This document shows positions 1 through 9,731 of a stretch of DNA of 64,000 nucleotides, piece by piece. Both the position numbers and the translations under genes were made by a program. The notes beneath the pieces are model-generated. The model searched no databases. It saw nothing but the letters and a program-made list of their open reading frames with translations, and was not told the DNA's origin. This stretch comes from Blastococcus sp. TF02-09 (GTDB lineage Bacteria > Actinomycetota > Actinomycetes > Mycobacteriales > Geodermatophilaceae), in NCBI RefSeq assembly GCF_003319105.1, contig NZ_QOHH01000002.1, positions 248,001 to 312,000 on the forward strand. The letters run 5' to 3'. Numbering within the stretch: position 1 is the first letter of the stretch; each line of letters starts with the position of its first letter.

Positions 1-184
1 CGTCGGGGACCAGGTCACCGGCGTCCATGAACACCTTGGCCTTGAGCCCGAGCTCGGTCTGCCCGCTGACGTTCGCCCGGAAGATGTCTCCCGTGGAGAT
101 CGCCGGGACGGCGAGGCGGCCGGCGATGAACTGCGCCTGGGTGCCCTTGCCCGCTCCGGGGGGCCCCAGCAGGACGACGCGCAC
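1..184 (-). CDS. adk: Adenylate kinase, 5' part (runs off the left edge)
   Basis: Adenylate kinase converts ATP plus AMP to two ADP in the cytoplasm. Only about the first 61 codons are present. They begin with GTG and soon encode the P-loop [10 protein letters not shown], followed by the AMP-binding STGDIFR segment, both diagnostic of the family. The GTG shares one base with the secY stop (TAGTG on the minus strand), so translation is probably coupled to secY. The position after secY is the usual actinobacterial spc-operon order. The remainder, including the lid domain, lies outside the window. Identification is secure; completeness cannot be judged. Confidence 0.95.
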   Translation of the reverse strand, partial: MRVVLLGPPGAGKGTQAQFIAGRLAVPAISTGDIFRANVSGQTELGLKAKVFMDAGDLVPD

Positions 185-1494
185 TACTTCAGGAACCCTT
201 CGTAGTTGCGCTGGTTCAACTGCGTCTCGATCTGCTTCACCGTCTCCAACCCCACTCCGACCATGATCAGCACGGCGGTCCCGCCGAACGGGAAGTTCTG
301 GTTCTGCCCCTCCTGCGTCACCGCGAGGAAGAAGTTCGGCAGCACGGCCACGATGCCGAGGTAGAGCGCGCCCGGCAGCGTGATGCGGGACAGCACGTAC
401 TGCAGGTATTCCGCCGTCGGGCGGCCCGGCCGGATCCCGGGGATGAAGCCGCCGTAGCGCTTCATGTCGTCGGCCCGCTCCTCGGGGTTGAACGTGATCG
501 ACACGTAGAAGTACGTGAAGAAGACGATCAGCGCGAAGTAGAGCGCGACGTGCACCGGGCTGCTCTGGTCGATGATGTAGTTCTCGAAGAACTGGCGGAC
601 CGAGCCCGTGTCGTCGCCCTGGAGCTGGCTGATGAGCTGCGGCAGGTACAGCAGCGACGAGGCGAAGATGACCGGGATGACGCCGGCCTGGTTGACCTTC
701 AGCGGCAGGTACGTGGACGTCCCGCCGTACATCCGCCGGCCCACCATCCGTTTGGCGTACTGGACGGGGATGCGCCGCTGGGCCTGTTCGACGTACACGA
801 CCGCGCCGATGATGAGGACCGCGAAGGCGCACACCACGGAGAACACGAGGACGCCGCGGTTCTGCAGGATCGAGCCGCCCTCGGCGGGGATGCGGGCGGC
901 GATCGAGGTGAAGATCAGCACGGACATACCGTTGCCGATCCCCCGCTCGGTCAGCAGCTCGCCCAGCCACATGATCAGCGCGGTGCCGGCCGTGAGCGCG
1001 ACCACCAGCACGATCGTCGTCCACACGGAATCCGAGGGGATGATCGGCTCGGAGCAGCCCGGGAACAGCTGGCCGCTGCGGGCCAGGGCGATGATGCCGG
1101 TGCTCTGAAGGACCGCCAGGGCGATCGTGAGGTAGCGGGTGTACTGCGTCAGCTTGGCCTGACCGGACTGGCCTTCCTTCTTCAACTGCTCGAAGCGCGG
1201 GATGACCACGACCAGCAGCTGCACGATGATGCTCGCGGTGATGTACGGCATGATGCCGAGCGCGAACACCGACAGGCGCAGCAGCGCGCCCCCGGAGAAG
1301 AGGTTGACCAGCGAGTAGATGTCGCGCTGGGAGCCGGCCTCGGCCAGCTCGAGGCAGTTGTTGATCGCCTCGACCGAGACCCCTGGCCCGGGCACCTGGG
1401 CGCCCAGCCGGTACACGGCGATGATCGCCAGGGAGAACAGCAGCTTGCGCCGGAGATCTGGCGTCCGGAACGCCGCGGCGAACGCCTGCAGCAC
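184..1494 (-). CDS. secY: Preprotein translocase subunit SecY
   Basis: SecY is the channel-forming subunit of the SecYEG translocon in the cytoplasmic membrane; it moves unfolded preproteins out of the cell and inserts membrane proteins. The 436-residue product has the family's usual length and about ten hydrophobic segments. It begins near the typical [21 protein letters not shown] segment, contains the plug and TM2 region ([21 protein letters not shown]) and has the conserved cytoplasmic loop [17 protein letters not shown]. The start is GTG. It is preceded by a 128-base gap after rplO that contains a strong hairpin and a dispersed repeat, so its level may be partly uncoupled from the ribosomal genes upstream. 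SecE, its partner, is also in this window. Confidence 0.98.
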   Translation of the reverse strand: MLQAFAAAFRTPDLRRKLLFSLAIIAVYRLGAQVPGPGVSVEAINNCLELAEAGSQRDIYSLVNLFSGGALLRLSVFALGIMPYITASIIVQLLVVVIPRFEQLKKEGQSGQAKLTQYTRYLTIALAVLQSTGIIALARSGQLFPGCSEPIIPSDSVWTTIVLVVALTAGTALIMWLGELLTERGIGNGMSVLIFTSIAARIPAEGGSILQNRGVLVFSVVCAFAVLIIGAVVYVEQAQRRIPVQYAKRMVGRRMYGGTSTYLPLKVNQAGVIPVIFASSLLYLPQLISQLQGDDTGSVRQFFENYIIDQSSPVHVALYFALIVFFTYFYVSITFNPEERADDMKRYGGFIPGIRPGRPTAEYLQYVLSRITLPGALYLGIVAVLPNFFLAVTQEGQNQNFPFGGTAVLIMVGVGLETVKQIETQLNQRNYEGFLK

Positions 1495-1530
1495 GAGCCC
1501 TCCCCTTGTCGGTCGACCGAGATTAGCAAC

Positions 1531-1559
1531 GGGCCCGTCCCGCGATGCGGGACGGGCCC
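1531..1559 (-). terminator. Strong hairpin between rplO and secY
   Basis: A perfect 13-base-pair inverted repeat (1531-1543 with 1547-1559, GGGCCCGTCCCGC arms) with a 3-base loop. There is no U tract on either side. It may act as a partial terminator, an RNA-processing site or an mRNA stabiliser within the spc operon. Confidence 0.5.
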
Positions 1560-1564
1560 GTGAT

Positions 1565-1618
1565 GGCCCCCTGCAGGGGCCCGCCGCGAGCGTGCGAGCG
1601 GCGGGGGCAGGGAGGTCC
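1565..1618. repeat. Dispersed GC-rich hairpin repeat, copy 1
   Basis: A 54-base intergenic element starting GGCCCCCTGCAGGGG and continuing to a hairpin with 8-bp arms CCCGCCGC/GCGGCGGG (1580-1587 and 1598-1605) and loop GAGCGTGCGA. Related sequences lie at 17859-17915 (same loop, compensated stem) and 47691-47717 (first 27 bases only). It looks like a REP-type or structured repeat family. Confidence 0.6.
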
Positions 1619-1622
1619 GCTG

Positions 1623-2066
1623 TCAGAGAACGGTGGTGCTGCCCCCGGCCGCGCCGATCTTCTCGGCCGCGGACGAGGAGAAGGCGTGCGCCGAGACGTC
1701 GACCTTGATACCGCCGAGCTCACCGGTGCCCAGCACCTTCACCGGCTGGTTGCGGCGGACCGCTCCGGCGTCGGCGAGGGTGTCGGGGTCGACCGTCCCG
1801 CCCTGCGGGAAGAGCGCGGCGATCCGGTCGAGGTTGACGACCTGGAACACGACCTTGTTCGGGGACGTGAAGCCCGAGAGCTTGGGCAGCCGCATGTGCA
1901 GCGGGGTCTGCCCACCCTCGAACCGGGCGTGCGTGTTGCCACGCGCGCCGGTGCCCTTGGTGCCGCGACCGGCGGTCTTGCCCTTGGAGCCCTCACCGCG
2001 ACCCACGCGGGTCTTGGCGGTGTGGGCGCCCGGGGCGGGACGCAGGTGGTGGACCTTGAGAGTCAT
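1623..2066 (-). CDS. rplO: 50S ribosomal protein L15
   Basis: L15 is a late-assembling large-subunit protein that contacts 23S rRNA near the central protuberance. The 147-residue product opens with [14 protein letters not shown] and has the Gly/Lys/Arg-rich RNA-binding stretch [19 protein letters not shown] typical of the family, with usual length. It follows rpmD by 13 bases and is the last ribosomal gene before secY, as in most spc operons. ATG start. No anomalies seen. Confidence 0.98.
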   Translation of the reverse strand: MTLKVHHLRPAPGAHTAKTRVGRGEGSKGKTAGRGTKGTGARGNTHARFEGGQTPLHMRLPKLSGFTSPNKVVFQVVNLDRIAALFPQGGTVDPDTLADAGAVRRNQPVKVLGTGELGGIKVDVSAHAFSSSAAEKIGAAGGSTTVL

Positions 2067-2079
2067 GGTGTGTCTTCCC

Positions 2080-2259
2080 TCAGACTTCTTCGACGCGCAC
2101 GAGGTGCGGCACCGTCGCGACCATCCCGCGGATCTCGGGACGGTCCTCCTGGACGACCGAGTCGTTGATCCGCTTGAGGCCCAGGGACCGCAGCGTCTGA
2201 CGCTGGTTGGGCTTGGTGCCGATGCCCGACTTGATCTGCGTGACCTTCAGCTGCGCCAT
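2080..2259 (-). CDS. rpmD: 50S ribosomal protein L30
   Basis: L30 is a small large-subunit protein absent from some bacterial lineages. The 59-residue product starts [20 protein letters not shown] and includes the family core [15 protein letters not shown] chose the ATG at 2259 rather than an upstream in-frame codon, because the upstream residues are not L30-like and the ATG sits just after the rpsE stop (2261). That tight spacing indicates coupled translation from rpsE. Confidence 0.97.
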   Translation of the reverse strand: MAQLKVTQIKSGIGTKPNQRQTLRSLGLKRINDSVVQEDRPEIRGMVATVPHLVRVEEV

Positions 2260-2260
2260 G

Positions 2261-2884
2261 TCAGACCCCCTGGCCCGCACGGGCACGGAGCATGGCCGCC
2301 GGGGCGACGTCCTCCAGGGGCAGACCGCGGCGGGCCGCGATCTCCTCGGGACGGACGAGGTCCTTCAGCGCCTGCATCGTGGCGTGCACGATGTTGATCG
2401 GGTTCGAGGACCCGAGGCTCTTAGAGAGCACGTCGTGGATGCCGGCGCACTCGAGGACGGCGCGCACCGGGCCACCGGCGATGACACCGGTACCGGGGCT
2501 GGCCGGCTTGAGCAGCACGACGCCGGCCGCCGCCTCACCCTGCACCGGGTGCGGGATGGTGCTGGCGATGCGCGGCACCTTGTAGAAGTGCTTCTTGGCC
2601 TCCTCGACACCCTTGGCGATCGCCGCGGGCACCTCCTTGGCCTTGCCGTAGCCGACGCCCACGGTGCCGTCGCCGTCGCCCACGATCACCAGGGCGGTGA
2701 AGCTGAAGCGACGACCACCCTTGACGACCTTGGACACCCGGTTGATGGCGACCACGCGCTCGATGTAGTTGCTCTTCTCGGCCGGTGCGCCACCGGGGCC
2801 GCGGCCGCCGTCGCGACGGTCACGACGGTCGTTGCCGCCGCCCGCGCCACCGGCGCCACCGCCGCGTCGCTGTGGTCCTGGCAT
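2261..2884 (-). CDS. rpsE: 30S ribosomal protein S5
   Basis: S5 lies near the mRNA entry site of the small subunit and contributes to decoding accuracy and helicase activity. The 207-residue product has an N-terminal Gly/Arg/Asp-rich tail of about 45 residues, then the S5 domain from [20 protein letters not shown] and the C-terminal domain around [18 protein letters not shown]. The start at 2884 (MPGPQRR) was preferred over an upstream GTG because the extra residues match no S5. The tail makes it longer than E. coli S5, as is common in actinobacteria. Confidence 0.97.
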   Translation of the reverse strand: MPGPQRRGGGAGGAGGGNDRRDRRDGGRGPGGAPAEKSNYIERVVAINRVSKVVKGGRRFSFTALVIVGDGDGTVGVGYGKAKEVPAAIAKGVEEAKKHFYKVPRIASTIPHPVQGEAAAGVVLLKPASPGTGVIAGGPVRAVLECAGIHDVLSKSLGSSNPINIVHATMQALKDLVRPEEIAARRGLPLEDVAPAAMLRARAGQGV

Positions 2885-2933
2885 CAGACGTCCCTCTCGA
2901 TCTGCTCGCTCGTGCTGCTGGTGTGGGTGGTCA

Positions 2934-3335
2934 TCAGAAGTCCAGCCCACCCTCGCGTGCACCGTCGGCCAGGGCGGCGATGCGCCCGGCGTACCGGTTG
3001 CCGCCGCGGTCGAAGACGACGGCGGTCACGCCGGCGGCCTTCGCGCGCTCGGCGATCTGGGCACCCACCTGGCGGGCCAGGGCGGACTTGTCGCCCTCCT
3101 CGCCGCGGAGCCCCATCGTCGAGGCGCTGGCCAGCGTGCGGCCCACGGTGTCGTCGACGAGCTGCACGTGGATGTGCCGCGACGAGCGCTTGACCACCAG
3201 GCGCGGACGCTCCGGCGTGCCCGTGACGCGCTTGCGCAGGCGGTTGTGACGACGCAGCCGCGAGGTGCGGCGGGCCGTGCTGATGTCGGTGCCGACGGGC
3301 TTGTGCACCCGAGCGGACTTCTCTGCGGTTGCCAT
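2934..3335 (-). CDS. rplR: 50S ribosomal protein L18
   Basis: L18 binds 5S rRNA and helps attach it to the large subunit together with L5. The product is about 133 residues and contains the conserved [24 protein letters not shown] core and the C-terminal [22 protein letters not shown]. The ATG at 3335 shares a base with the rplF stop (TGATG); an adjacent GTG one codon upstream is equally possible. Position between rplF and rpsE is standard for the spc operon. Confidence 0.97.
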   Translation of the reverse strand: MATAEKSARVHKPVGTDISTARRTSRLRRHNRLRKRVTGTPERPRLVVKRSSRHIHVQLVDDTVGRTLASASTMGLRGEEGDKSALARQVGAQIAERAKAAGVTAVVFDRGGNRYAGRIAALADGAREGGLDF

Positions 3336-3874
3336 CACTTACCCGTCTTCCCGACCTTGCGCTTGACGACCTCGCCCTGGTACCGCACGCCCTTGCCCTT
3401 GTAGGGGTCGGGCTTGCGGATCTTGCGGATCTTGGCGGCGACCTCGCCGACCTGCTGCTTGTCGATGCCCGTGACCCGCAGGCGGGTGGGCGACTCGACC
3501 GCGAAGGTGATCCCCTCGGGGGCCTTCACCGGCACCGGGTGGCTGAAGCCCAGCGCGAACTCGAGGTCGGAGCCGCGCGCCTGGACGCGGTAACCGACGC
3601 CGACGATCTCGAGGGTCTTGGTGTAGCCCTCGGTGACGCCGGTGATCATGTTGGCGATGAGCGTCCGGGAGAGGCCGTGGAGGGCCCGGTTCTGGCGCTC
3701 GTCGTTGGGACGCTGCACGCGCAGCGTGCCGTCCTCGTCCCGCTCGACCGTAATCGGCGCGGCGACGGTGTGGGTCAGCGAGCCCTTGGGGCCCTTCACG
3801 CTGACGGCCTGGCCGTCGATGGTGACGTCGACACCGCTCGGGACGGCGATGGGGAGTCGTCCGATTCGTGACAT
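3335..3874 (-). CDS. rplF: 50S ribosomal protein L6
   Basis: L6 sits near the factor-binding site and sarcin-ricin loop of the large subunit. The 179-residue product starts [17 protein letters not shown] and ends with the conserved [16 protein letters not shown] segment near the C-terminus; length is typical. It is 15 bases downstream of rpsH and overlaps rplR by one base, indicating a single transcript. Confidence 0.98.
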   Translation of the reverse strand: MSRIGRLPIAVPSGVDVTIDGQAVSVKGPKGSLTHTVAAPITVERDEDGTLRVQRPNDERQNRALHGLSRTLIANMITGVTEGYTKTLEIVGVGYRVQARGSDLEFALGFSHPVPVKAPEGITFAVESPTRLRVTGIDKQQVGEVAAKIRKIRKPDPYKGKGVRYQGEVVKRKVGKTGK

Positions 3875-3889
3875 GGCTCGTTCGCTCCC

Positions 3890-4300
3890 TTACCAGACGT
3901 AGGCGAGGACTTCCCCACCCACGCCCTTCTTGTTCGCTTGCTTGTCCGTCAGCAGCCCGGTCGAGGTCGAGATGATGGCCACGCCGAGGCCACCGAGGAC
4001 CTTGGGCAGCGAGTTCGACTTCGCGTAGACCCGCAGACCGGGCTTCGACACGCGCCGGACGCCGGCGATGCTGCGCTCGCGGTTGGGGCCGTACTTCAGG
4101 TCGATCTGCAGCTGCTTGAAGGTGCTGCCGTCCTTCTCGACGTCCGAGACGTTCCAGCCGGCGATGTAGCCCTCCTGCTGGAGGATCTCGGCGATGTGCG
4201 TCTTGAGCTTCGAGGACGGCATGACCGTGCTGTCGTGGTACGCCTGGTTGGCGTTCCGCAGCCGCGTGAGCATGTCCGCGATCGGGTCGGTCATCGTCAT
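3890..4300 (-). CDS. rpsH: 30S ribosomal protein S8
   Basis: S8 is a primary 16S rRNA-binding protein needed for assembly of the central domain; in E. coli it is also the spc-operon translational repressor. The product is 136 residues with [20 protein letters not shown] at the N-terminus and the [20 protein letters not shown] motif near the C-terminus. It is separated from rpsN by a 163-base gap with no gene. Whether S8 autoregulation occurs here cannot be seen. Confidence 0.98.
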   Translation of the reverse strand: MTMTDPIADMLTRLRNANQAYHDSTVMPSSKLKTHIAEILQQEGYIAGWNVSDVEKDGSTFKQLQIDLKYGPNRERSIAGVRRVSKPGLRVYAKSNSLPKVLGGLGVAIISTSTGLLTDKQANKKGVGGEVLAYVW

Positions 4301-4463
4301 GTCAGGTGGTGCCTCTCTCGCCGCGGTTCCTCGTGCGCCGGGTCTCGGGGACTTGGCGCCGGGCCTCTCGGCGATCAGTGGTGCGTGGGTGACGTTCTGG
4401 AACGGCCTCGCTGCAGGGTCCCGCGCCGAGGTACGAGGCGTGGGGGGCAGCGTGGTCCTTCTG

Positions 4464-4649
4464 CTACCAGGAGCTCTTCTTCACGCCGGGGAGCTCCCCG
4501 GCGTGCGCCATCTCCCGCAGGCAGATCCGGCACAGGCCGAACTTGCGGAACACCGAGTGCGGACGCCCGCACCGCTGGCAGCGGGTGTAGCCACGGACCG
4601 CGAACTTCGGCTTGCGGGCCGCCTTGTTGATCAGCGCCTTCTTGGCCAT
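4464..4649 (-). CDS. rpsN: 30S ribosomal protein S14, zinc-binding (type Z)
   Basis: S14 helps assemble the head of the small subunit. The 61-residue product is the short, zinc-ribbon form: Cys24 and Cys27 (RCQRC) plus Cys40 and Cys43 (LCRIC) are all present, so it should bind one zinc. The C-terminus GVKKSSW is typical. Actinobacteria often carry a second, zinc-independent S14 elsewhere; none is in this window. It lies 19 bases downstream of rplE. Confidence 0.98.
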   Translation of the reverse strand: MAKKALINKAARKPKFAVRGYTRCQRCGRPHSVFRKFGLCRICLREMAHAGELPGVKKSSW

Positions 4650-4668
4650 TGCTTCTCTCCTGCCCGGC

Positions 4669-5253
4669 TCAGCGGACGGTCTGGATGACGGGCTGGCCGG
4701 CGAAGGGGAAGCCGAGCTGGCGGAGCAGCTCGCGACCCTCCTCGTCGGTGGTGGCGGTGGTGACCAGCGTGATGTCCATGCCGCGCTGCCGGTCGATCTT
4801 GTCGACGTCGATCTCGCGGAACATCGACTGCTCGTTCAGCCCGAACGTGTAGTTGCCGTGACCGTCGAACTGCTTGGCGTTCAGGCCGCGGAAGTCACGG
4901 ATGCGGGGCAGGGCCAGCGACAGCAGACGGTCGAGGAACTCCCACATGCGGTCGCCGCGCAGGGTGACCTTCGCGCCGATGGGCATGCCCTCGCGCAGCT
5001 TGAACTGCGCGATGGACTTGCGGGCCCGGACGACGGCCGGCTTCTGGCCGGTGATGGCGGTGAGGTCGCGGACCGCGCCGTCCATCAGCTTGGCGTCGCG
5101 GGTGGCCTCGCCCACGCCCATGTTGACCACGATCTTGGTCAGGCGCGGGATCTGCATGACGTTGTCGTAGCCGAACTCGTTCTGCAGCGCGGGGACGATG
5201 TTCTCGCGGTAGTTGGCGAGCATGCGGGGCAGCTCGCGGGACGGTGCGCTCAT
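4669..5253 (-). CDS. rplE: 50S ribosomal protein L5
   Basis: L5 binds 5S rRNA and forms part of the central protuberance, contacting the small subunit. The 194-residue product contains [14 protein letters not shown], the [23 protein letters not shown] core and the C-terminal [15 protein letters not shown] motif. ATG start, two bases after the rplX stop, so translation is probably coupled. Length is normal for the family. Confidence 0.98.
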   Translation of the reverse strand: MSAPSRELPRMLANYRENIVPALQNEFGYDNVMQIPRLTKIVVNMGVGEATRDAKLMDGAVRDLTAITGQKPAVVRARKSIAQFKLREGMPIGAKVTLRGDRMWEFLDRLLSLALPRIRDFRGLNAKQFDGHGNYTFGLNEQSMFREIDVDKIDRQRGMDITLVTTATTDEEGRELLRQLGFPFAGQPVIQTVR

Positions 5254-5255
5254 GT

Positions 5256-5603
5256 TCAGAGGTCCTTACCGGTGCGCCGCGAGACCCGGATGTTGCGGCC
5301 TTCCTCGTCCTTGCGGTAGCCGACCCGGGTCGGCTTGTCCTCGGAGTCGATCACCATCACGTTGCTCACGTGGATGGGAGCCTCCTGCGTGACGATCCCG
5401 CCCTGCTGGGCGCCGCGCTGGTTCGAGCTGATGCGGGTGTGCTTCTTGACCCGCCCCACGCCCTCGACCAGGACCTTCTGGAGCTTCGGGTAGGCGGCGA
5501 TGACGCGGCCCTTGGCACCCTTGTCCTTGCCGGCGAGCACGAGGACCGTGTCGCCCTTCTTGACCTTCATGGACGGCGCCTTGCCGTTGCTGCTGGCAGC
5601 CAT
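5256..5603 (-). CDS. rplX: 50S ribosomal protein L24
   Basis: L24 initiates large-subunit assembly. Its KOW-type core begins [19 protein letters not shown] place the start at the ATG at 5603 ([11 protein letters not shown] before the core) because it is preceded at normal distance by a GGAGG located inside the end of rplN, whereas the internal ATG at the core has no clear ribosome binding site. Product about 115 residues. An alternative GTG two codons upstream would overlap the rplN stop. Confidence 0.95.
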   Translation of the reverse strand: MAASSNGKAPSMKVKKGDTVLVLAGKDKGAKGRVIAAYPKLQKVLVEGVGRVKKHTRISSNQRGAQQGGIVTQEAPIHVSNVMVIDSEDKPTRVGYRKDEEGRNIRVSRRTGKDL

Positions 5604-5605
5604 GA

Positions 5606-5974
5606 TCACAGCACCTCCGGGGCGAGCGAGATGATCCGCATGAAGCGCTTGTCGCGCAGCTCCCGGCCGACGGGCCCGAAGATGCGGGTCCCGCGGGGGT
5701 CGCCGCTGTCGCGGATGATGACCGCGGCGTTCTCGTCGAAGCGGATGTAGGACCCGTCCGGACGGCGGCGCTCCTTGACGGTGCGGACGATGACGGCCTT
5801 GACGACGTCACCCTTCTTCACACCGGCACCCGGCAGCGCGTCCTTCACGGTGGCGACGATGATGTCGCCGATGCCCGCGTAGCGTCGCCCCGAGCCGCCG
5901 AGCACCCGGATGCAGAGGATCTCCTTCGCACCGGTGTTGTCGGCGACACGCAGTCGCGACTCCTGCTGGATCAC
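5606..5974 (-). CDS. rplN: 50S ribosomal protein L14
   Basis: L14 binds 23S rRNA at the subunit interface and takes part in intersubunit bridges. The 122-residue product starts [20 protein letters not shown] and ends with the canonical [14 protein letters not shown], exactly the family length. It is the first gene of the spc operon and is separated from rpsQ by a 204-base intergenic region containing a strong hairpin. That gap marks the usual S10/spc operon boundary and may carry a promoter, although I found no convincing one. Confidence 0.98.
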   Translation of the reverse strand: MIQQESRLRVADNTGAKEILCIRVLGGSGRRYAGIGDIIVATVKDALPGAGVKKGDVVKAVIVRTVKERRRPDGSYIRFDENAAVIIRDSGDPRGTRIFGPVGRELRDKRFMRIISLAPEVL

Positions 5975-6044
5975 GTGCTACTCCCAAATACTTGTGGTGA
6001 CAGCCGGGCCGGAACGGTGAACCGGCTGTCCGGCACCTCGTGCG

Positions 6045-6076
6045 GACGCACCGGCGGCCTGGGCCGCCGGTGCGTC
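6045..6076 (-). terminator. Perfect 15-bp hairpin between rpsQ and rplN
   Basis: Arms 6045-6059 and 6062-6076 are perfectly complementary (GACGCACCGGCGGCC and its reverse complement) with a 2-base spacer. A second, imperfect hairpin lies at about 6100-6131. There is no U tract. The site sits at the S10/spc operon boundary and may be a terminator or attenuator for the S10 operon. Confidence 0.6.
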
Positions 6077-6178
6077 ATGAGCACGGGTACCGGGATGCAG
6101 CGCGCAGCACCCACAGCGGTGGGCTGCGCGCCAGTCGTCCAGGGTACTCCTACCCCTGCGGCCCCGGAGGGCCGCCTC

Positions 6179-6469
6179 TTACTTGGCCTTCTCGACGACC
6201 GAGACGAGCCGCCACCGCTTGGTGGCAGACAGCGGCCGGGTCTCCATGATCTGCACGCGGTCACCGACGCCGGCGACCCCCTGCTCGTCGTGGACCTTCA
6301 GCTTGGTCGTGCGACGGATGACCTTGCCGTAGAGGGCGTGCTTGACGCGGTCCTCCACCTCGACGACGACGGTCTTCTCCATCTTGTCGCTGACCACGAG
6401 GCCTTCGCGGACCTTGCGGTACCCGCGACCGGCCAGGCCGGGGCCCGACGCTTCCTGGGTCTCGCTCAT
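6179..6469 (-). CDS. rpsQ: 30S ribosomal protein S17
   Basis: S17 is a primary 16S rRNA-binding OB-fold protein of the small-subunit body. The 96-residue product has a short N-terminal extension, then [28 protein letters not shown] and the C-terminal [21 protein letters not shown]. Its ATG overlaps the rpmC stop by four bases (ATGA), so it is translationally coupled. It is the last gene of the S10 operon. Confidence 0.98.
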   Translation of the reverse strand: MSETQEASGPGLAGRGYRKVREGLVVSDKMEKTVVVEVEDRVKHALYGKVIRRTTKLKVHDEQGVAGVGDRVQIMETRPLSATKRWRLVSVVEKAK

Positions 6470-6699
6470 GCCACACCCTCGTTCGGGGCGACCGAGAGAC
6501 CCAGCTCGCGCTCGCGCATGATCGTGTAGATCCGGGCGATGTCGCGGCGGACGGTCTGCAGTCGCCGGTTGTTGTCCAGCTGGCCGGTGGCCACCTGGAA
6601 CCGCAGGTTGAACAGTTCTTCCTTGGACTCACGCAGCCGCGAGGCGAGCTCGTCGGCCGAGAGCTCGCGCAGCTCGGGAGCGGTCAGACCGGCGGCCAT
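6466..6699 (-). CDS. rpmC: 50S ribosomal protein L29
   Basis: L29 lies at the polypeptide exit tunnel and helps bind trigger factor and SRP. The product is about 77 residues: [35 protein letters not shown], then the conserved [15 protein letters not shown]. The ATG at 6699 shares a base with the rplP stop (TGATG); a GTG one codon upstream is an alternative. It overlaps rpsQ by four bases. Confidence 0.97.
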   Translation of the reverse strand: MAAGLTAPELRELSADELASRLRESKEELFNLRFQVATGQLDNNRRLQTVRRDIARIYTIMRERELGLSVAPNEGVA

Positions 6700-7115
6700 C
6701 ACACTTCTCCTTCACGCGTGATGAAGCGGCACTTCATCGGCAGCTTGTGGATCGCGCGGCGCATGGCCTCGCGGGCCACGGGCTCGGCGACACCGGACAG
6801 CTCGAACAGCACGCGGCCGGGCTTGACGTTGGCCACCCACCACTCGGGCGAGCCCTTACCGGAACCCATGCGGGTCTCGGCCGGCTTCTTGGTCAGCGGA
6901 CGGTCCGGGTAGATCGAGATCCACACCTTTCCGCCACGCTTGATGTGCCGGGTCATCGCGATACGAGCGGACTCGATCTGCCGGTTGGTGACGTACGCCG
7001 GCTCGAGGGCCTGGATGGCGAACTCACCGAAGTTGATCTCGGTGCCACCCTTGGCCCGGCCCGAGCGGCTCGGGTGGTGCTGCTTGCGGTGCTTGACGCG
7101 CCGTGGGATGAGCAT
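6699..7115 (-). CDS. rplP: 50S ribosomal protein L16
   Basis: L16 binds near the A site and peptidyl-transferase centre and is essential for subunit maturation. The 138-residue product opens [20 protein letters not shown] and contains the conserved [16 protein letters not shown] end. Length is typical. It lies three bases downstream of rpsC and overlaps rpmC. Confidence 0.98.
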   Translation of the reverse strand: MLIPRRVKHRKQHHPSRSGRAKGGTEINFGEFAIQALEPAYVTNRQIESARIAMTRHIKRGGKVWISIYPDRPLTKKPAETRMGSGKGSPEWWVANVKPGRVLFELSGVAEPVAREAMRRAIHKLPMKCRFITREGEV

Positions 7116-7118
7116 GGC

Positions 7119-8042
7119 TCAGCTCTCCGTGTTCTCGGTCGTCTCGGTGGCGGCGGTCTCGGCGGCCGCGGTGGCCTCCGGGCCGGCGACCTCGGCGACG
7201 GTCGTCTCCGGAGCGACGTCGCCGGAGGTGACGGCGACGGTGCTCTCGGCGGTGTCGGCGGCGGGCCCGGTCGAGGACTCCACCGCGGCGCGGCCGGCCT
7301 CGGTCCCACCGGCGGTCGTGCCGGAGGAGCCCGAACGGCGGGGGCGCTGGGGGCGCTCGCGACGCTGGCCCTGACGCTCGGCGAGCGCCTCGAGGGCGGC
7401 GCGCTCGGCACGCGATCCGCTGACGTCACCCTTGTAGATCCACACCTTGACGCCGATGCGGCCGAAGGTGGTGCGGGCTTCGTAGATGCCGTAGTCGATG
7501 TTCGCCCGCAGCGTGTGCAGGGGGACGCGACCCTCGCGGTAGAACTCCGAGCGGCTCATCTCGGTGCCGCCGAGGCGACCCGAGCACTGCACGCGGATGC
7601 CCTTGACCTGCGGGCTGCGCTGGGCCGACTGCATGGCCTTGCGCATGGCGCGCCGGAAGCTCACCCGGGAGGAGAGCTGCTCGGCCACGCCCTGGGCGAC
7701 CAGCTGCGCGTCGGACTCGGGGTTCTTGACCTCAAGGATGTTCAGCTGCACCTGCTTGCCGGTGAGCTTCTCCAGCTCGCCGCGGATGCGGTCGGCCTCG
7801 GCGCCGCGGCGGCCGATGACGATGCCCGGACGCGCGGTGTGAATGTCGACGCGGACCCGGTCACGGGTGCGCTCGATCTCCACCTTGGAGATGCCGGCCC
7901 GCTCCATGCCCTTGGACATGAGCTTGCGGATCGCGACGTCTTCCTTGACGTAGTCCTTGTACAGCTTGTCCGCGTACCACCGGGACTTGTAGTCGGTGGT
8001 GATCCCGAGCCGGAACCCGTGCGGGTTGACCTTCTGACCCAC
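7119..8042 (-). CDS. rpsC: 30S ribosomal protein S3 with long low-complexity tail
   Basis: S3 forms part of the mRNA entry tunnel and helicase. The real start is the GTG at 8042 (then [13 protein letters not shown]), sharing one base with the rplV stop (TAGTG). A much longer open frame upstream is only a reading-frame extension. The KH domain includes [20 protein letters not shown] and the C-terminal domain [23 protein letters not shown]. At 307 residues it is longer than usual: about 85 C-terminal residues form an Arg-rich, then Ala/Thr/Glu-rich tail ending in ETTENTES. Such tails occur in actinobacterial S3; their role is unknown. Confidence 0.97.
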   Translation of the reverse strand: MGQKVNPHGFRLGITTDYKSRWYADKLYKDYVKEDVAIRKLMSKGMERAGISKVEIERTRDRVRVDIHTARPGIVIGRRGAEADRIRGELEKLTGKQVQLNILEVKNPESDAQLVAQGVAEQLSSRVSFRRAMRKAMQSAQRSPQVKGIRVQCSGRLGGTEMSRSEFYREGRVPLHTLRANIDYGIYEARTTFGRIGVKVWIYKGDVSGSRAERAALEALAERQGQRRERPQRPRRSGSSGTTAGGTEAGRAAVESSTGPAADTAESTVAVTSGDVAPETTVAEVAGPEATAAAETAATETTENTES

Positions 8043-8503
8043 TAGCGGGTCCCTCCCCTCGTGTTGTTCTGCTGGGTGGCCGGGCCGGACTGGCCGGTCT
8101 CCCGGCGCGCCTTGCGCGACTTCTGCGCGAGGACGTCGCTGCTGGCGACCTCGCTCACCTCGATGGTGATGTGGCTGGTCCGCTTGTTGATGCGGAACGC
8201 CCGGCCCTGCGCACGCGGACGGATCCGCTTGAGCGTCGGGCCCTCGTCGACGTAGGCGGCGCTGACGACCAGGGCGGCCGGGTCGAGCTGCAGGTTGTGC
8301 TCGGCGTTGGCGACCGCGCTCGCGACCACCTTCGCCACCGGCTCGCTGGCGCTCTGGGGGGCGTAGCGCAGCAGCGCCAGCGCCTCGTCGGTCGGCAGGT
8401 AGCGGACGAGGTCCACCACCCGGCGCGCCTTCATGGGGGTCACGCGGACGAAGCGGGCGGTAGCCCGCGCGACCGGTGCCTCCTGTCCCAACTGGGAAGT
8501 CAT
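8042..8503 (-). CDS. rplV: 50S ribosomal protein L22
   Basis: L22 lines the nascent-peptide exit tunnel and is a classical site of macrolide-resistance mutations. The 153-residue product contains [18 protein letters not shown] at the N-terminus and the tunnel-hairpin region [29 protein letters not shown], which looks wild type. The C-terminus carries about 35 extra polar residues. ATG start; overlaps rpsC by one base. Confidence 0.98.
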   Translation of the reverse strand: MTSQLGQEAPVARATARFVRVTPMKARRVVDLVRYLPTDEALALLRYAPQSASEPVAKVVASAVANAEHNLQLDPAALVVSAAYVDEGPTLKRIRPRAQGRAFRINKRTSHITIEVSEVASSDVLAQKSRKARRETGQSGPATQQNNTRGGTR

Positions 8504-8523
8504 CGAAATCTCTCTCTACCTGG

Positions 8524-8805
8524 TCAGCCCCGCCGCGAGCGGCGGTCGTCCTTGATGTGCCCACGGAAGGTGCGGGTGGGCGCGAACTCGCCGAGCTTGT
8601 GCCCGACCATCGCCTCGGTCACGAACACCGGGACGTGCTTGCGGCCGTCGTGCACCGCGAGGGTGTGACCCAGCATGTCCGGGATGATCGTCGAACGACG
8701 TGACCAGGTGCGGATCACGTTCTTGGTGCCCTTCTCGTTCTGAGCGTCCACCTTCTTGAGCAGGTGGTCGTCGACGAAGGGGCCCTTCTTCAGGCTGCGT
8801 GGCAT
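8524..8805 (-). CDS. rpsS: 30S ribosomal protein S19
   Basis: S19 lies in the small-subunit head, pairs with S13 and contacts the A-site tRNA. The 93-residue product starts [20 protein letters not shown] and contains [28 protein letters not shown] and [16 protein letters not shown], all canonical. ATG start, 38 bases after rplB. Nothing unusual. Confidence 0.98.
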   Translation of the reverse strand: MPRSLKKGPFVDDHLLKKVDAQNEKGTKNVIRTWSRRSTIIPDMLGHTLAVHDGRKHVPVFVTEAMVGHKLGEFAPTRTFRGHIKDDRRSRRG

Positions 8806-8843
8806 GTCTGTCGAGCTCTCCTCTTACCGCCGGGTTACCCGAC

Positions 8844-9677
8844 TCAGCGCTTCTTGTTGGTGCGCCGGCGGCGCACGATCAGGGCGTCACTGGCCTTCCG
8901 CTTGCGCGTCCGGCCCTCCGGCTTGCCCTTCGGGTTCACCGGGTGGCGACCACCGGAGGTCTTGCCCTCACCACCACCGTGCGGGTGGTCGACCGGGTTC
9001 ATGGCGACACCACGGACGGTCGGGCGCTTGCCCTTCCACCGCATGCGGCCGGCCTTGCCCCAGTTGATGTTCGACTGCTCGGCGTTGCCCACCTCGCCGA
9101 CGGTCGCGCGGCAGCGCACGTCGACGTTGCGGATCTCGCCCGACGGCATGCGCAGCTGGGCGAACCGGCCCTCGCGGGCGACCAGCTGGACGCTGGTGCC
9201 TGCGGACCGGGCGATCTTCGCCCCGCCACCGGGACGGAGCTCGATGGCGTGAACCACGGTGCCGACGGGGATGTTCCGCAGCGGCAGATTGTTGCCCGGC
9301 TTGATGTCGGCCGCGGGGCCGCACTCGACGGTGTCGCCCTGCTTCAGCCGCGCCGGGGCGATGATGTAGCGCTTCTCCCCGTCGGCGAAGTGCAGCAGCG
9401 CGATCCGCGAGGTGCGGTTCGGGTCGTACTCGATGTGCGCGACCTTGGCCGGCACGCCGTCCTTGTCCGCCCGGCGGAAGTCGATGAGCCGGTAGGCGCG
9501 CTTGTGCCCACCGCCCTGGTGACGAGCGGTGACCTTGCCGTGGACGTTGCGCCCACCGCGGCCGTGCAGCGGCCGGACCAGCGACTTCTCGGGATGGTCG
9601 CGGGTGACCTCGGCGAAGTCGGCGACGCTGGAGCCGCGGCGGCCCGGCGTCGTCGGCTTGTACTTACGGATAGCCAT
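8844..9677 (-). CDS. rplB: 50S ribosomal protein L2
   Basis: L2 is one of the most conserved large-subunit proteins and is needed for subunit association and peptidyl transfer. The 277-residue product begins [18 protein letters not shown] and contains the conserved C-terminal loop [20 protein letters not shown] with the functionally important histidine. Length is standard. It is separated from rplW by 54 bases. Confidence 0.98.
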   Translation of the reverse strand: MAIRKYKPTTPGRRGSSVADFAEVTRDHPEKSLVRPLHGRGGRNVHGKVTARHQGGGHKRAYRLIDFRRADKDGVPAKVAHIEYDPNRTSRIALLHFADGEKRYIIAPARLKQGDTVECGPAADIKPGNNLPLRNIPVGTVVHAIELRPGGGAKIARSAGTSVQLVAREGRFAQLRMPSGEIRNVDVRCRATVGEVGNAEQSNINWGKAGRMRWKGKRPTVRGVAMNPVDHPHGGGEGKTSGGRHPVNPKGKPEGRTRKRKASDALIVRRRRTNKKR

Positions 9678-9731
9678 TGCTGACTCAGTCCCTGTCTATT
9701 TCTCTGGTCCGTGGAGGGGGTCCGGGTGCCG

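Noticed and set aside
7119-8564. 481-residue reading of rpsC
   Set aside because: Residues before the GTG at 8042 lie over rplV and are not S3-like; GQKVNPHG is the true N-terminus.
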